Shown here: positions 48,101-50,859 of the stretch, one piece after another
Layout: every line of letters begins with the position of its first letter
Numbering within the stretch: the stretch's first letter is position 1
DNA from: Bolinopsis microptera
Lineage: Eukaryota > Ctenophora > Tentaculata > Lobata > Bolinopsidae
Direction: 5' to 3'
Assembly (NCBI RefSeq): GCF_026151205.1
Contig: NC_087082.1
Coordinates: forward strand, 20,174,494 to 20,238,493
DNA length: 64,000 nt
The notes under the pieces: model-generated
What the model was told of the DNA's origin: nothing
Databases searched by the model: none
What the model saw: only the letters and a program-made list of their open reading frames with translations
Position numbers and translations under genes: made by a program

Positions 48101-49471
48101 TTAAACTAGGACCCCCTGAGATGATCCAGTAGAACTTCCACATCTTAGCGTGCTCTCGGTGCGGACAATACAACAATTAGATTCCTTGCGGAAAAGAGGT
48201 CTACTCTAAAATATAGCTGGATGGCGCGCCAAAATATTTGGTGTATCTTCCGCGCGCACGACAATATAATTTTGGTATCGATTAGATTCGACGAAGAAAT
48301 TATCTTTCTAAAGTTATCATTATCAGCTCATTTGAAGTATCGGCCTTCATTTACTGTCGAACGTATGATAGGTGATACTATGTTAGCGGCGTGATTATGT
48401 ACTATCCAACAATGGAGCAGATACGATGAACATTAGTCTGTTAACATAATACAGAACCCTTTGCCCTCATTCCTGTCTATGCGATTTGCTAACGAAATAA
48501 ACGACTTATAGAACAATTTATTAATTGCTGATAGGCAGAGAATGCTAATACGACATTACCTCTCATCTATCTTATAAACTTATAAACTTTGCAGGTCGTA
48601 TCAGTCTGGAACTAACAGGTATAACTCATTTGGGGAGATGATGCGACCCTGGGTGTCGTACATATTGTTTAACTTTTTGTGTCTTACCTTCCCCTACTTC
48701 TGCCAAGAGGACTATCTGAGCAACCCCAGAGTTTGGACTATTGCGTACGGGTTCACCTTCTCCAACATCGTGGTAAGTTTGTTGTGAACTTACCGTATAT
48801 AGTGAGATAGTGGGTTATGGCTCATGTAACGTTATATCTGTTACAGAGCGTGAGGACTTTATCTTGTCATTTTTAACACTATCACTTTAAATAAGCGATG
48901 ACGATAAAAATAAAAGTATAACTTGCTAACATTTGATTTACATTTCAGTGCAGACTGATGATTAATCAGATGAGCCACACTCGATGTGAGCTGATAGAAC
49001 CTCCCATTATCCCACTCTTCTTAGCTTGGTTCCTAGCGGTGGTTCTGCAGATAGCTCCAGCTACCATCATCACTTTATACAGTGTGTTCTCCATGTTCTC
49101 CTTCACACACTACTGCTACGTTGTGGTGAGTAGTTTTGTTATTTTACACTTAATGTAACCATGGTTACACTTACTGTAACCATGGTTACACTTACTGTAA
49201 CCATGGTTACACTTACTGTAACCATGGTTACACTTACACGTGAGGAGGGGTAGAACGAGTCAAACATCACCAATTAGTTATTGAATTGAGGATTTGAGAA
49301 TAACAAAGTACTAAATTCCTTTTTTTTGCATTATGACAATTCATTATCCCCATTCCTGAATATGATGTCAGGTATTTCTGCTGTGAATGATAATAATAGA
49401 CATTTCAGGTGAATGATTTGTGCGATCATTTGAACATTTGCGCTTTCAGTATAACTTCTAAACGAAGATAA
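19917..49471 (+). CDS. Ethanolaminephosphotransferase 1-like (CDP-alcohol phosphatidyltransferase), N-terminus not found
   Basis: Nine exons with matching phases: 19917-20039, 23223-23319, 45509-45589, 46937-47091, 47620-47731, 48033-48078, 48595-48772, 48949-49125 and 49409-49471 (stop). They encode 343 residues. The catalytic motif DG(x)2AR(x)8G(x)3D(x)3D is complete (DGKQARR, then GELMDHGID), and it is split by the 22-kb intron. Other family landmarks are FFPTWVAPNVMTF, HWEKYNTGVLYLPW and QMSHTRCE. The closest match by eye is animal EPT1/SELENOI, which transfers phosphoethanolamine from CDP-ethanolamine to diacylglycerol in ER/Golgi membranes. The last exon stops after SITSKRR, with no selenocysteine extension as in vertebrate SELENOI. 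About 45 N-terminal residues, including the usual HPFWN region, are missing from the model and must lie upstream. Confidence 0.88.
20052..20776. repeat. 28-bp minisatellite of RFX X-box palindromes, about 26 copies
   Basis: A 28-bp unit centred on GTTACCATGGCAAC repeats about 26 times, starting some 12 bp after an EPT1-like donor site. This motif fits the X-box bound by RFX factors (GTNRCC, spacer, RGYAAC). Most copies are unchanged at the motif, while the spacer varies (gtgtgaac, gtgtggac). It lies in the first intron seen of the EPT1-like gene. Confidence 0.9.
20833..23059. mobile_element. 2.2-kb non-coding TIR element with 27-bp perfect inverted ends
   Basis: The ends 20833-20859 and 23033-23059 are a perfect 27-bp inverted repeat (GGACACGTTTT...GTGGTGA). 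A 4-bp direct duplication TACC flanks them (20829-20832 and 23060-23063). No open frame of note lies inside. The interior carries about 17 scattered copies, on both strands, of a degenerate motif like atgactttttgctgaa followed by ggcac. The superfamily is unclear. Confidence 0.75.
23320..24118 (+). repeat. 18-bp minisatellite of fused 3'/5' splice sites, about 45 copies
   Basis: The array begins exactly at the donor of the EPT1-like exon ending at 23319. Its unit is GTATGTTACTTTGTTTAG. Each unit starts with a donor-like GTATGT and ends with an acceptor-like TTTAG, so every junction reads TTTAG/GTATGT. A few units are 17 or 19 bp or carry single changes. The long open frames in it are a by-product of the 18-bp period. 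Confidence 0.92.
24389..43415 (-). CDS. Cytosolic-type sulfotransferase, nested antisense in an EPT1-like intron
   Basis: Six exons in consistent phase: 43265-43415, 41682-41807, 26059-26200, 25731-25837, 25091-25214 and 24389-24701. They give 320 residues from the ATG at 43415; the longer frame starts only at TTG. The PAPS-binding 5' loop is PRSGSNW (residues 90-96). The catalytic His is in KSH (about 140), whose codon is assembled across a splice junction. The 3'-phosphate motif is YIARNPFD (about 150-157). Later come WEKYLNLYLEGD, GSWFDHV and FIRKGVVGD. Family members transfer sulfate from PAPS to phenols, amines or sterols in the cytosol; the substrate here is unknown. All exons lie inside the 22-kb EPT1-like intron on the opposite strand. 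Its second intron was enlarged by a Polinton and a second TIR element. Confidence 0.88.
24908..24935. repeat. Poly-C tract
   Basis: A homopolymer run of over 25 C in a sulfotransferase intron. Similar G or C runs occur at about 39408-39429 and 45142-45190. Lengths of such runs are prone to sequencing error. Confidence 0.8.
25224..25500. repeat. 32-bp minisatellite before sulfotransferase exon 5
   Basis: About nine copies of a 32-bp unit (key part gttaccatgacgacactacc). In gene orientation it ends about 10-15 bases before the acceptor of exon 5 (25214). The unit carries half of the GTTACCATGG motif seen in the 20-kb array. Confidence 0.9.
26212..26574. repeat. Minisatellite (tgacacactg / gtgacaag) before sulfotransferase exon 3, left part
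   Basis: Mixed 10- to 12-bp units such as tgacacactg and gtgacaag, with CACGTG-containing variants. It starts about 10 bases upstream of the exon 3 acceptor in gene orientation. The right-hand piece of the same array lies at 39130-39262. The Polinton inserted between them. Open frames on the minus strand are a by-product of the repeat. Confidence 0.9.
26575..26885. repeat. Polinton left terminal inverted repeat
   Basis: About 310 bp, inverted copy of 38815-39129 with scattered substitutions and small indels. The outer 75 bp contain two direct copies of tataagtaaag.cctcgtcactt. Homology fades near the block ccaccactcgaat. Confidence 0.9.
26886..27560. other. Polinton subterminal non-coding region, left
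   Basis: Between the left terminal repeat and the first gene there is AT-rich sequence with no supported frame. Nothing specific is recognised. Confidence 0.6.
27561..28130 (-). CDS. Polinton-borne type I membrane glycoprotein, unknown family
   Basis: 189 residues from the ATG at 28130. The N-terminus is a short signal peptide (MNFNFLFSAVSALSFVIEFP). The ectodomain has several N-glycosylation sequons (NNQT, ENKT, FNTT) but few Cys. One transmembrane helix (YWYFFLLTFAAGILLES, about residues 131-147) precedes a cytoplasmic tail of about 40 residues ending SLTKI. A TATA box (28165-28172) lies 35 bp upstream. It is the leftmost gene and runs opposite to the capsid genes. A secreted or membrane glycoprotein is not part of the usual Polinton core. 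It might act on the host cell surface or on virions; no homologue is recognised. Confidence 0.75.
   Translation of the reverse strand: MNFNFLFSAVSALSFVIEFPVNSNNTQDYFFFEGNNQTAHLYRENKTLFLHLNHNHGKMFSFFNTTIKRGTFLFSWKGFKVDGVDMLLQRSNGDIQHTKFEHFTFVSPIVSILEIKSPTMPVYNLERDVNYWYFFLLTFAAGILLESKTKGFSIFKQLIQSSDNNLYVSRELDCNQALGMEEGDSLTKI
28165..28172 (-). promoter_or_regulatory. TATA box of the membrane glycoprotein gene
   Basis: TATAAAAG on the minus strand, 35 bp before the ATG at 28130, within ggtataaaagcaatg. It matches TATA boxes before several other genes of the element. Confidence 0.65.
28176..29513 (-). CDS. Polinton C2H2 zinc-finger, acidic-repeat and coiled-coil protein
   Basis: 445 residues from the ATG at 29513. 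Residues 5-26 form one C2H2 finger (CDHCQKTF, then HKYREH). A basic stretch with PPKRSRNNNRPRSDKKK follows as a likely nuclear signal. Residues about 85-200 hold about five acidic repeats of the type SDDGLxIVDxY. Residues about 205-335 are a long coiled coil rich in Lys/Glu, and the rest is helical. The finger and basic region suggest DNA binding and the coiled coil suggests oligomerisation. It may be a regulator or a genome-associated virion protein. The gene diverges from the integrase gene, with only 57 bp between start codons, so one bidirectional promoter may serve both. Confidence 0.8.
   Translation of the reverse strand: MALLCDHCQKTFPTNASLYKHKYREHNKSSLVLVSHNHKDMNSNPKKRVYPPDDPNAVRLPPKRSRNNNRPRSDKKKLPTKDPQYDDGLVDIDQYKDPGEKPKDSDPRKHPNYDSQSDDGLEIVDRYQDLGEKAKDSDPPKSPKINPQSDDGLKIVDEYTADDESDDQLSIVDSYDDDGQSDGGLTVIDEYDDRDQARIKPSVDYKKKYLDCLEAHKKQKSKFLKKIDRMEVSHKNNLERKKREYRKECYDEIEKIKNFHRRQMSDLDELMKGECSDKIQALRAAHNELIQNMANDHKRQLDENEEDCERKLRTLNDQIKAIQKDDEDLSSLSKAIFNCTTMEEIFEIQKLIKNHQLDIVVQNHLPTLQNLFLSLSYGVLPICQPQREQVTDDQRRVVEKIQSASGASAKRILKEKHSEIVNLFTIIKDSIKLARDSYNRYGIVS
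29539..29546 (-). promoter_or_regulatory. TATA box in the 57-bp divergent promoter
   Basis: TATAAATA on the minus strand, 26 bp before the ATG at 29513. The reverse complement tatttata could also serve the integrase gene starting at 29571, so the region is a compact bidirectional promoter. Confidence 0.55.
29571..30635 (+). CDS. Polinton integrase (DDE, retroviral type) with C-terminal chromodomain
   Basis: 354 residues from the ATG at 29571. The rve core shows Asp75 (YQADLVDLS), Asp135 (IQFDQGSEFYN) and Glu169 (KAAIIERFCRTLKTRMFRY), the expected catalytic triad. An SH3-like region follows (LKVGDSVRITRKKGIFQKGY). A chromodomain ends the protein (WPIERIVSTRKRNGQSEYLV, then GYPSEANSWI). In Polintons this enzyme inserts the linear genome and makes 6-bp duplications, as seen here. 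The chromodomain may target histone-marked chromatin. The frame is intact, and the stop is followed 3 bp later by the ATPase start. Confidence 0.95.
   Translation: MDLKQLYENPKFPASFAGQERFFRALQQDNQRVSRRAVNTKLKSIDSYTLHKPTRKPTLYRRVYTKRIKYLYQADLVDLSSLQHDNDGYKWIIVIIDTFSKKAWGFKMKNKSANSIVGVMKPFFRLHTPEKIQFDQGSEFYNAAFLKLLKKYKIKHYSVYSEQKAAIIERFCRTLKTRMFRYFTARGSHRWIDILQDLIDGYNKTKHSSTLFAPNNVSLANEREVRQNLFPRVVKEKKHTKALLKVGDSVRITRKKGIFQKGYEMTFSYEIFEVSKVKTTYPVTYGLADYKGEEIKGSFYTSEIQLVDKSDGIWPIERIVSTRKRNGQSEYLVKFLGYPSEANSWIAQQDLFNT
30639..31256 (+). CDS. FtsK/HerA-type genome-packaging ATPase
   Basis: 205 residues from the ATG at 30639. Walker A is GPSRAGKT (residues 15-22), Walker B is LLVVDDL (81-87), and a sensor-like ITQN follows (114-117). 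The size and motif order fit the A32-like packaging ATPases of Polintons and adintoviruses, which drive DNA into capsids. The start lies 3 bp after the integrase stop, and the 3' end overlaps the next gene by 25 bp. No frame damage. Confidence 0.93.
   Translation: MPVKFLASHNCIIFGPSRAGKTQFMLEVIRQKLVHPMPKNIYYMYSIEQDFMKTWNETEEQAITFIQGLDFDKMNTSEPSLLVVDDLILSGDNKEMANCFILGSHHHSISTFFITQNLFPNCPLFRMMSSNAHYFVLFNSQRHFRQVNTLARQIFCGKDLKRITNAYLRSSKQPRGFIVLSFAPELPEELTVLTDWWQWFPSVYL
31232..31588 (+). CDS. Small basic Polinton protein with hydrophobic C-terminal peptide
   Basis: 118 residues from the ATG at 31232; the longer frame would start at GTG. The body is basic and helical. The C-terminus holds SGQSGG followed by TLSSILSTVLPVIAGLVQSI, an amphipathic hydrophobic peptide. 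QSGG/T resembles an adenain cleavage site (MILNQ-x-G-G/x), so the linked protease may release the peptide. Adenovirus and adintovirus minor proteins (pVI, pX) behave similarly. The exact family is not recognised. Confidence 0.7.
   Translation: MVSKRLSVKQANSLRQHRYILEKLSSSSKKNRLKILQNAPSELFKVLNMIFKLLADEKLHLSSHQDKKIVKHRRLIRSTSGLKGTHIKRKFSGQSGGTLSSILSTVLPVIAGLVQSIL
31489..31498 (+). promoter_or_regulatory. TATA-like element inside the upstream gene
   Basis: TATAAAAAGG within the previous coding region, about 90 bp before the ATG at 31589. It matches the motif before the penton-like and pVI-like genes. Confidence 0.4.
31589..31945 (+). CDS. Polinton protein of unknown function, 118 aa
   Basis: 118 residues from the ATG at 31589, starting 1 bp after the previous stop. 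It is a soluble-looking, mixed alpha/beta sequence with a central LPSGLVPRLDNV segment, a Lys-rich helix (KKILDKLMMKIAKANIAR) and a Cys pair near the C-terminus (LDCCNGEF). No signal peptide or membrane segment. I recognise no family. Its place between packaging and capsid genes suggests a virion or assembly role. Confidence 0.65.
   Translation: MARFILAPRDGVSNNGEDVFVLLPTEGLSEPNKSIELPSGLVPRLDNVHNAESKKILDKLMMKIAKANIARNKDGLVTVGSRVMDTNFDDFVLDCCNGEFSKCYEEMYCLLRKNGITF
31965..31972 (+). promoter_or_regulatory. TATA box before the penton-like gene
   Basis: TATAAAAG, 31 bp before the ATG at 31996, in ctataaaagcag. The same octamer is used before the glycoprotein gene. Confidence 0.65.
31996..32829 (+). 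CDS. Minor capsid (penton-like) protein
   Basis: 277 residues from the ATG at 31996; the longer frame begins at GTG. The protein is beta-rich, and the C-terminal part (FSTILIELRDIKGQFIKF, then KTVISLSIRSIK) resembles the single-jelly-roll penton proteins of Polintons and adintoviruses. These form the capsid vertices. It directly precedes the pVI-like and major capsid genes, the usual order. No damage to the frame. The family call is from sequence feel and context, since no strict motif defines it. Confidence 0.78.
   Translation: MNKMESIRKIVIIGGQDGNPSRFISQLEPVKLTEDCEMALTSLYHGEVYNIHDGNNKVYFYHTSRELSMEALKHKKGKSETLIPSAMSNTLTDLQLPEPSMVIVPEGSYSSVFTMCWVISNLIREKLQLAKKRDAMLATTDKQYSIINIEITNLYLVIEGVKDTPWTLMGVHEDQYSDRFTINDNDFHCSDFPGFVYANIIENSYINGKLSRNLGMVPIKTAPQWSLYEPTHPDYVPINIKQFSTILIELRDIKGQFIKFNPNFKTVISLSIRSIKR
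32817..32825 (+). promoter_or_regulatory. TATA box before the pVI-like gene
   Basis: TATAAAAGG at the very end of the penton-like gene, 51 bp before the ATG at 32868. Confidence 0.55.
32868..33233 (+). CDS. pVI/pX-like minor capsid protein with adenain-type cleavage site
   Basis: 121 residues from the ATG at 32868; the longer frame starts with GTG. Residues 34-38 read MQGEG, which fits the adenain consensus (M/I/L)xGx/G. Cleavage would expose an amphipathic segment GLGNWFGALMKQAIPLI, comparable to the membrane-lytic helix of adenovirus pVI. An Ala/Lys-rich helix and a strongly basic end (HRPHKKRRKSKKW) follow, suited to DNA contact or nuclear import. The 3' end overlaps the major capsid gene by 16 bp. 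The linked protease at 34867 is the likely processing enzyme. Confidence 0.78.
   Translation: MEIFKPETLKSGAYRSVFVQKGGAVEMDRYIYGMQGEGLGNWFGALMKQAIPLISSGIKGIAKASKPIAIAAGKELITAGAKRGAKEITKLSNRINPTEIKNTVVHRPHKKRRKSKKWQSL
33192..33200 (+). promoter_or_regulatory. TATA-like element before the major capsid gene
   Basis: CATAAAAAG inside the pVI-like gene, about 18 bp before the capsid ATG at 33218. It is weaker than the other boxes, and the distance is short for a TATA box. Confidence 0.35.
33218..34795 (+). CDS. Major capsid protein (double-jelly-roll, hexon-like)
   Basis: 525 residues from the ATG at 33218. Length, position after the penton-like and pVI-like genes, and features such as the N-terminal PINFTLPPQPKGLLTDLHIV, a central TLNSKFQCPLLNTLKCLPT and a C-terminal FNLHFMVGMSFGADRSS-type region (here FHLNFMVGMSFGADRSS) fit the double-jelly-roll capsid proteins of Polintons and adintoviruses. 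It should form the pseudo-hexameric capsomers of an icosahedral particle. No stop or frameshift. The fold assignment is inferred from family resemblance; a structure prediction would decide it. Confidence 0.85.
   Translation: MAKFVNSSESVSSSLLLWNDRPTQVSIEETYDLKVWPVTNLFNDGPINFTLPPQPKGLLTDLHIVTKLKLQKDGGDFPKPNKNVSIINNLANSLWGEVSVICSDRTELCQSMKNAYAYQTFFNTALNSEKNREDFLLYNEAFLMDEGVSKKSEEDLRLFWKWDESHKNAFDDMVIEDMEGGEDAIETKKEAFWNASSLPKALLIEAQRSVLATSGLSGDELEVALENFISNTVNNWIPTDANPAASKRSALVNRGQSLTLNSKFQCPLLNTLKCLPTNMKLRLSLTKNKDEFLLLCGDDVHGYSILLEDCYILATYYRVRDEIHDLIEERLQKEPIPYFISRPEIIIRPVTQHSKIIRMSDVFSDTLPPYAFFTLQKSRDFDGRTNTNPFIFHGFKKFQFYRNGVPYFNDPLEVGTIDKLGDHNYVYSDFGEYFRQLYRTIGKESKGNCLIDSTNFHLNFMVGMSFGADRSSLTERHLNLQEKASTYLEIDLGIEDIPEDLILIVYAVFDRQLQIDADRMVRIIE
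34867..35328 (+). CDS. Adenain-like cysteine protease (maturation protease)
   Basis: 153 residues from the ATG at 34867. The triad is His55 (GQHWNAWF), Asp70 (ISFFDSFGRDW) and Cys110 (SVACGFFCIHFL), with Gln103 as a likely oxyanion residue (RVQGWNS). This is the adenovirus-type C5 protease fold found in Polintons. It should cleave capsid precursors, and candidate sites are present in the two small proteins upstream. A TAATAAAAGCAG element lies about 70 bp before the start. Confidence 0.94.
   Translation: MKPLSTLEINRILEENSVTKKYYIGTYPSCIALRTKKKTYAFITNTDEHDKTGQHWNAWFVEGEKISFFDSFGRDWEDATLPKHYRDIVEPFDQITYSTTRVQGWNSVACGFFCIHFLYVKSLGLDYEDFLNEYTKDFEKNDKIVYEFYKSIQ
35372..35379 (+). promoter_or_regulatory. 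TATA box before the zinc-knuckle gene
   Basis: TATATAAA, 48 bp before the ATG at 35420. Confidence 0.55.
35420..35590 (+). CDS. Short Polinton protein with CCHC zinc knuckle
   Basis: A 56-residue frame from the ATG at 35420 to TAG at 35588. It contains C-x2-C-x4-H-x4-C (CSKCKDRSHHKKLC), an exact match to the retroviral-type zinc knuckle, plus a following Cys (TRSRCQ). A TATA box is well placed. It overlaps, in another frame, the longer frame at 35457, which also has a CxxC zinc-ribbon-like motif. Either two overlapping genes exist, or one gene has suffered a frameshift between the motifs. Confidence 0.55.
   Translation: MDFAAPLFLLSMYGHYSKNGSRCSKCKDRSHHKKLCTRSRCQYQKEQALSILFARK
35457..35807 (+). 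CDS. Polinton zinc-ribbon-like protein, overlapping frame
   Basis: 116 residues if started at the ATG at 35457; the longer frame starts at TTG. It has CRYC and a nearby HIC (CRYCLQENRKRHIC), which could bind zinc, and a hydrophobic, Tyr-rich C-terminus. It overlaps the 56-residue zinc-knuckle frame. The real product may be a frameshifted fusion of the two. Function unknown. Confidence 0.45.
   Translation: MDTTQKMEADAQSAKIEVIIKNYAQDHDVNTRKNRLCRYCLQENRKRHICPGKYIYEFIMESFFKRVFLDTQPCCYLDLYHNCKLTIAQEHLFANCSNMDSILYQNLLYYIYDYEF
35867..36277 (+). CDS. Polinton protein with CxxC...HxxCH cluster, 136 aa
   Basis: 136 residues from the ATG at 35867; the longer frame begins at TTG. A potential zinc site is CSACESKIKSPLLHICH (about residues 27-43). 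The rest is helical with several aromatic residues (YYDQVQELLPHC, AEIVFYGRYI). No signal peptide. Similar small zinc-binding proteins of unknown role occur near the 3' end of animal Polintons, but I cannot name a family. Confidence 0.6.
   Translation: MNYFHDVYLGFLAEQIARQCEQMSVLKCSACESKIKSPLLHICHQRGLLEKLQIHFEEVRGPMLTDIEVYYDQVQELLPHCDDPSKDKNNYINAGRLWLQMCSAEIVFYGRYINEFNHSFIDRAFKKVKKDGVARI
36432..36908 (+). CDS. Polinton protein of unknown function, 158 aa (possible nuclease-like fold)
   Basis: 158 residues from the ATG at 36432. The start, EFVIAATEGFTTQNGGFILR followed by ELTLIFPNEQEQHFQFKNP, recalls a family found in invertebrate transposon- and virus-associated proteins of the DxEGFxxxxxFIxKEL type. 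The C-terminal region has C-H-C residues (SCFKLHRYRYC). I recall no characterised member. An RNase H-like exonuclease fold is conceivable but unproven; here the first acidic position is Thr-Glu, not Asp. It is the last gene of the element. Confidence 0.55.
   Translation: MNFEFVIAATEGFTTQNGGFILRELTLIFPNEQEQHFQFKNPETMYLNPDEMKIAKFSQRHLNGFSPTDNESCCLPAAVYPKILEEIQHCRIYCAGENERCFFARNLPDTEVIDVYSLFDFNYPTQLDNPSCFKLHRYRYCSLAKARYLTQRLDGFRL
37056..37725. repeat. 330-bp direct repeat, two copies, in the Polinton right subterminal region
   Basis: Two tandem copies of about 330 bp (about 37056-37390 and 37391-37725) share long identical blocks such as agtccccacatacat and gaatgctctcctgattccgt. A weaker third match lies near 38340-38480. 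No open frame. It could be an origin, packaging or regulatory region. Confidence 0.8.
37726..38814. other. Polinton right subterminal non-coding region
   Basis: No supported gene. It contains a short triple repeat (ctgaaaacactgcag) near 38100 and a GA-rich tract at 38438-38456. This non-coding part could be the place where a polymerase gene was lost, but no remnant is visible. Confidence 0.55.
38815..39129. repeat. Polinton right terminal inverted repeat
   Basis: Inverted copy of 26575-26885. It ends TATATCTACT at 39129, followed by the target duplication TGTAAC. Confidence 0.9.
39130..39262. repeat. Minisatellite (tgacacactg / gtgacaag), right part
   Basis: Continuation of the array at 26212-26574, separated by the Polinton. 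The first 6 bp are the target duplication. Confidence 0.9.
39303..41293. mobile_element. TIR element with 8-bp TSD (hAT-like), carrying a 124-bp satellite
   Basis: The ends TAAGGTTTTTTTTT...GGGTGCC and GGCACCC...AAAAACCTTA are inverted copies, flanked by the direct duplication CATGGGCT (39295-39302 and 41294-41301). An 8-bp duplication suggests a hAT or related superfamily. No transposase is seen. The interior is a G run, an array of 124-bp repeats and a GC-rich segment (gcttgctcgcttcgctcgct near 40860). Confidence 0.82.
39462..40490. repeat. 124-bp satellite inside the TIR element, about 8 copies
   Basis: About eight copies of a 124-bp unit built from related sub-blocks ending in tgggtct (agtgggtctgttgatatt, gtgtgtctactcgcttaa, gaaatgggtctgtagattg). 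The unit itself arose from a shorter repeat. No coding role. Confidence 0.88.
41480..41670. repeat. 21-bp minisatellite after sulfotransferase exon 2
   Basis: About nine copies of gaacaaacaccccacgtgtca. In gene orientation it starts about 10 bases after the exon 2 donor (41681). Each unit contains the E-box CACGTG. The open frames on both strands are a by-product of the 21-bp period. Confidence 0.9.
41934..43283 (-). repeat. 39-bp exon-end/donor minisatellite, about 34 copies
   Basis: On the sulfotransferase strand each 39-bp unit encodes IPFCHTVGKYILH and contains TGTCG/GTAAGTAC, the donor of exon 1. The coding end of exon 1 plus the intron start has thus been copied about 34 times. Because 39 is a multiple of three, the frame stays open through the array. 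Any donor could splice to exon 2 in the same phase. Confidence 0.93.
43430..45440. other. EPT1-like intron: repeats only
   Basis: No gene. It holds short repeats (gtattgtcactagtagt, about 43800-43880), a tandem repeat of about 120 bp, and a long C tract with a few G (about 45142-45190). Confidence 0.7.
44040..44530. repeat. 120-bp tandem repeat, 4 copies
   Basis: Four copies of a unit of about 120 bp with landmarks gtagctgtgtactgt, cattacagaggggaacagtg and aggatcctgata. The copies differ by a few bases (ctactgaagg against cttcttaagg). Confidence 0.88.
45600..46020. repeat. 12-bp minisatellite after EPT1-like MDHG exon
   Basis: About 35 copies of a 12-bp unit cgcactttacac and variants (cgcactttatac, cgcactctatac). 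It begins about 8 bases after the donor at 45590. Confidence 0.9.
46021..46936. other. EPT1-like intron, no gene seen
   Basis: AT-rich intron sequence without repeats or frames that I can support. Confidence 0.6.
47056..47380. repeat. C-rich repeat copying an EPT1-like exon end with its donor, 3 copies
   Basis: The exon end and donor (ccttccctggatgttcgac, then gctcaagtggtacgtt) at 47060-47098 recur at about 47168-47206 and 47334-47372. They are separated by C-rich stretches (tcaccccaaccccccc). The last copy has two silent-type changes (ttt gat atc). All three donors are intact. Only the first copy is joined to the upstream exon body. Confidence 0.88.
47840..47879. other. 40-bp perfect palindrome in an EPT1-like intron
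   Basis: Twenty bases TACCGATAGAAGAATTTATA are followed by their exact reverse complement with no spacer. It could extrude as a cruciform or fold as a hairpin in the pre-mRNA. Confidence 0.95.
49153..49236. repeat. 21-bp minisatellite with GTAACCATGGTTAC palindrome, 4 copies
   Basis: Four copies of tgtaaccatggttacacttac, starting about 27 bases after the donor at 49126. The palindrome also fits the degenerate RFX X-box consensus. Confidence 0.9.
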
Positions 49472-49479
49472 GCCTCAGT

Positions 49480-50530
49480 AGGTAAAGTGGTTTTATTTGT
49501 TTAAAGTTTTGGCAGCGGTGCCTCCAATTGTTTAACCAGTTGATAATTTACTATTTCTGCCCTTTCACATCTCCAAATGTGATTACAACTAAAGCAAACA
49601 TTTAACAGGATTTGAAAAGACCAACAACTAAATAATGGAGCTTTATTTTGTAAGTTCTGCGGAGGAACACATCTCAAACAGACGAGGGTCTCAGGACTGC
49701 ACAATGATACTCCGTTTAAACGTTATCATATGTTAGTTCTAAACCACGTGATATTGTTAGTCTTTTCAAAAGAGATTTCGTTAAAGTGTGAACAACTGGC
49801 TTGTTAACATTTTTCTGGGTGCAGCTAGTTTAAACCCATATAATAAGCTCTATTTCTTCACAGTATTACAACCATTTATTTGGAAAGAGACTTGCAACGA
49901 CCAAATATATTATGATAACTATTATCCTTACTCACTAGCTAACTTCTACCTCGACTACATTTCAGTCAAGTTCGGTTATTTCCACGATTTTGTTGAAATA
50001 TGTTATATTGCACCATGTAATGATAAAGGCCTGTGGTCGATTTAAAGTTCTACGAAATTAAATTATTTAACATCTAGAATAGATTTTAGTTGTCGTTGTA
50101 TGTTCGATTAACCTTATAATAGTTATTTGTGCTAGTTATGGTATTCGGCGTTTTCAGGTACAGGAAATTAAATTTGGGGAGAATCAAAACACGTTGACGC
50201 CAAATTTTATCTTAATTATTAATATCACAAAATATGAGCTATCTGAGTGGATTGGTGGATGATTTAGCTGTTGTAATTTTAATGACTGTATTTAAAGATG
50301 GCATGTTATAGAATATTTACTGGAGTGGTGAGTGTGCTATTTTGATTGCTTGCGGAGTGGAGAGCGTGCTATTTTGATTGCTTGCTGATTGTGTATTTAC
50401 ATCGTCTAATAATTGTTATTATATCTTATTGTAAAGTTAATGTAATAATGTTAAATTTTAATTTTCTGATAATTACTTCTAGTTGTCATGGTTACTTCCA
50501 GAAACTGTGCTCATTTTTACACCATCATGT
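49480..50530. other. Intergenic, no supported gene
   Basis: Downstream of the EPT1-like gene. An 85-codon frame at 49788-50045 has no recognisable feature and is not called. Nothing else is seen. Confidence 0.55.
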
Positions 50531-50534
50531 TCGG

Positions 50535-50650
50535 CACAGGAGGACTATAGTGCAAAGAAACTGCTGCTAACTGATGCTAACTGCTGCTGTCGCGCGCGCG
50601 CCATTTGCAGCAGTCAGCAGCAGTTTCTTTGCACTATAGTCCTCCTGTGT
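50535..50650. repeat. Long hairpin (foldback) with about 45-bp arms
   Basis: The left arm (cacaggaggactatagtgc, then aaagaaactgctgct) is matched by its inverse on the right, ending about 50648. The loop holds ctgctgctgt and a cgcgcgcgcg run. It may be a foldback MITE or a hairpin RNA source. Confidence 0.8.
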
Positions 50651-50859
50651 CGGATAATTGCGCGGCGTCAGACTCAAAATTGGATGATTATTGATCACTC
50701 TACACTCGTTTCCATTTTACTAGCTTTATAATGTTCCCGATAATGTGGCTATCAATCCAAGGAACCTCTACTCTGACTCTACAACTTCAACATCTGCCAA
50801 AACCCAAACCCCTAAGTGATGAATTACATATAATTATAACAACTTACTTTTTTTTTTCT

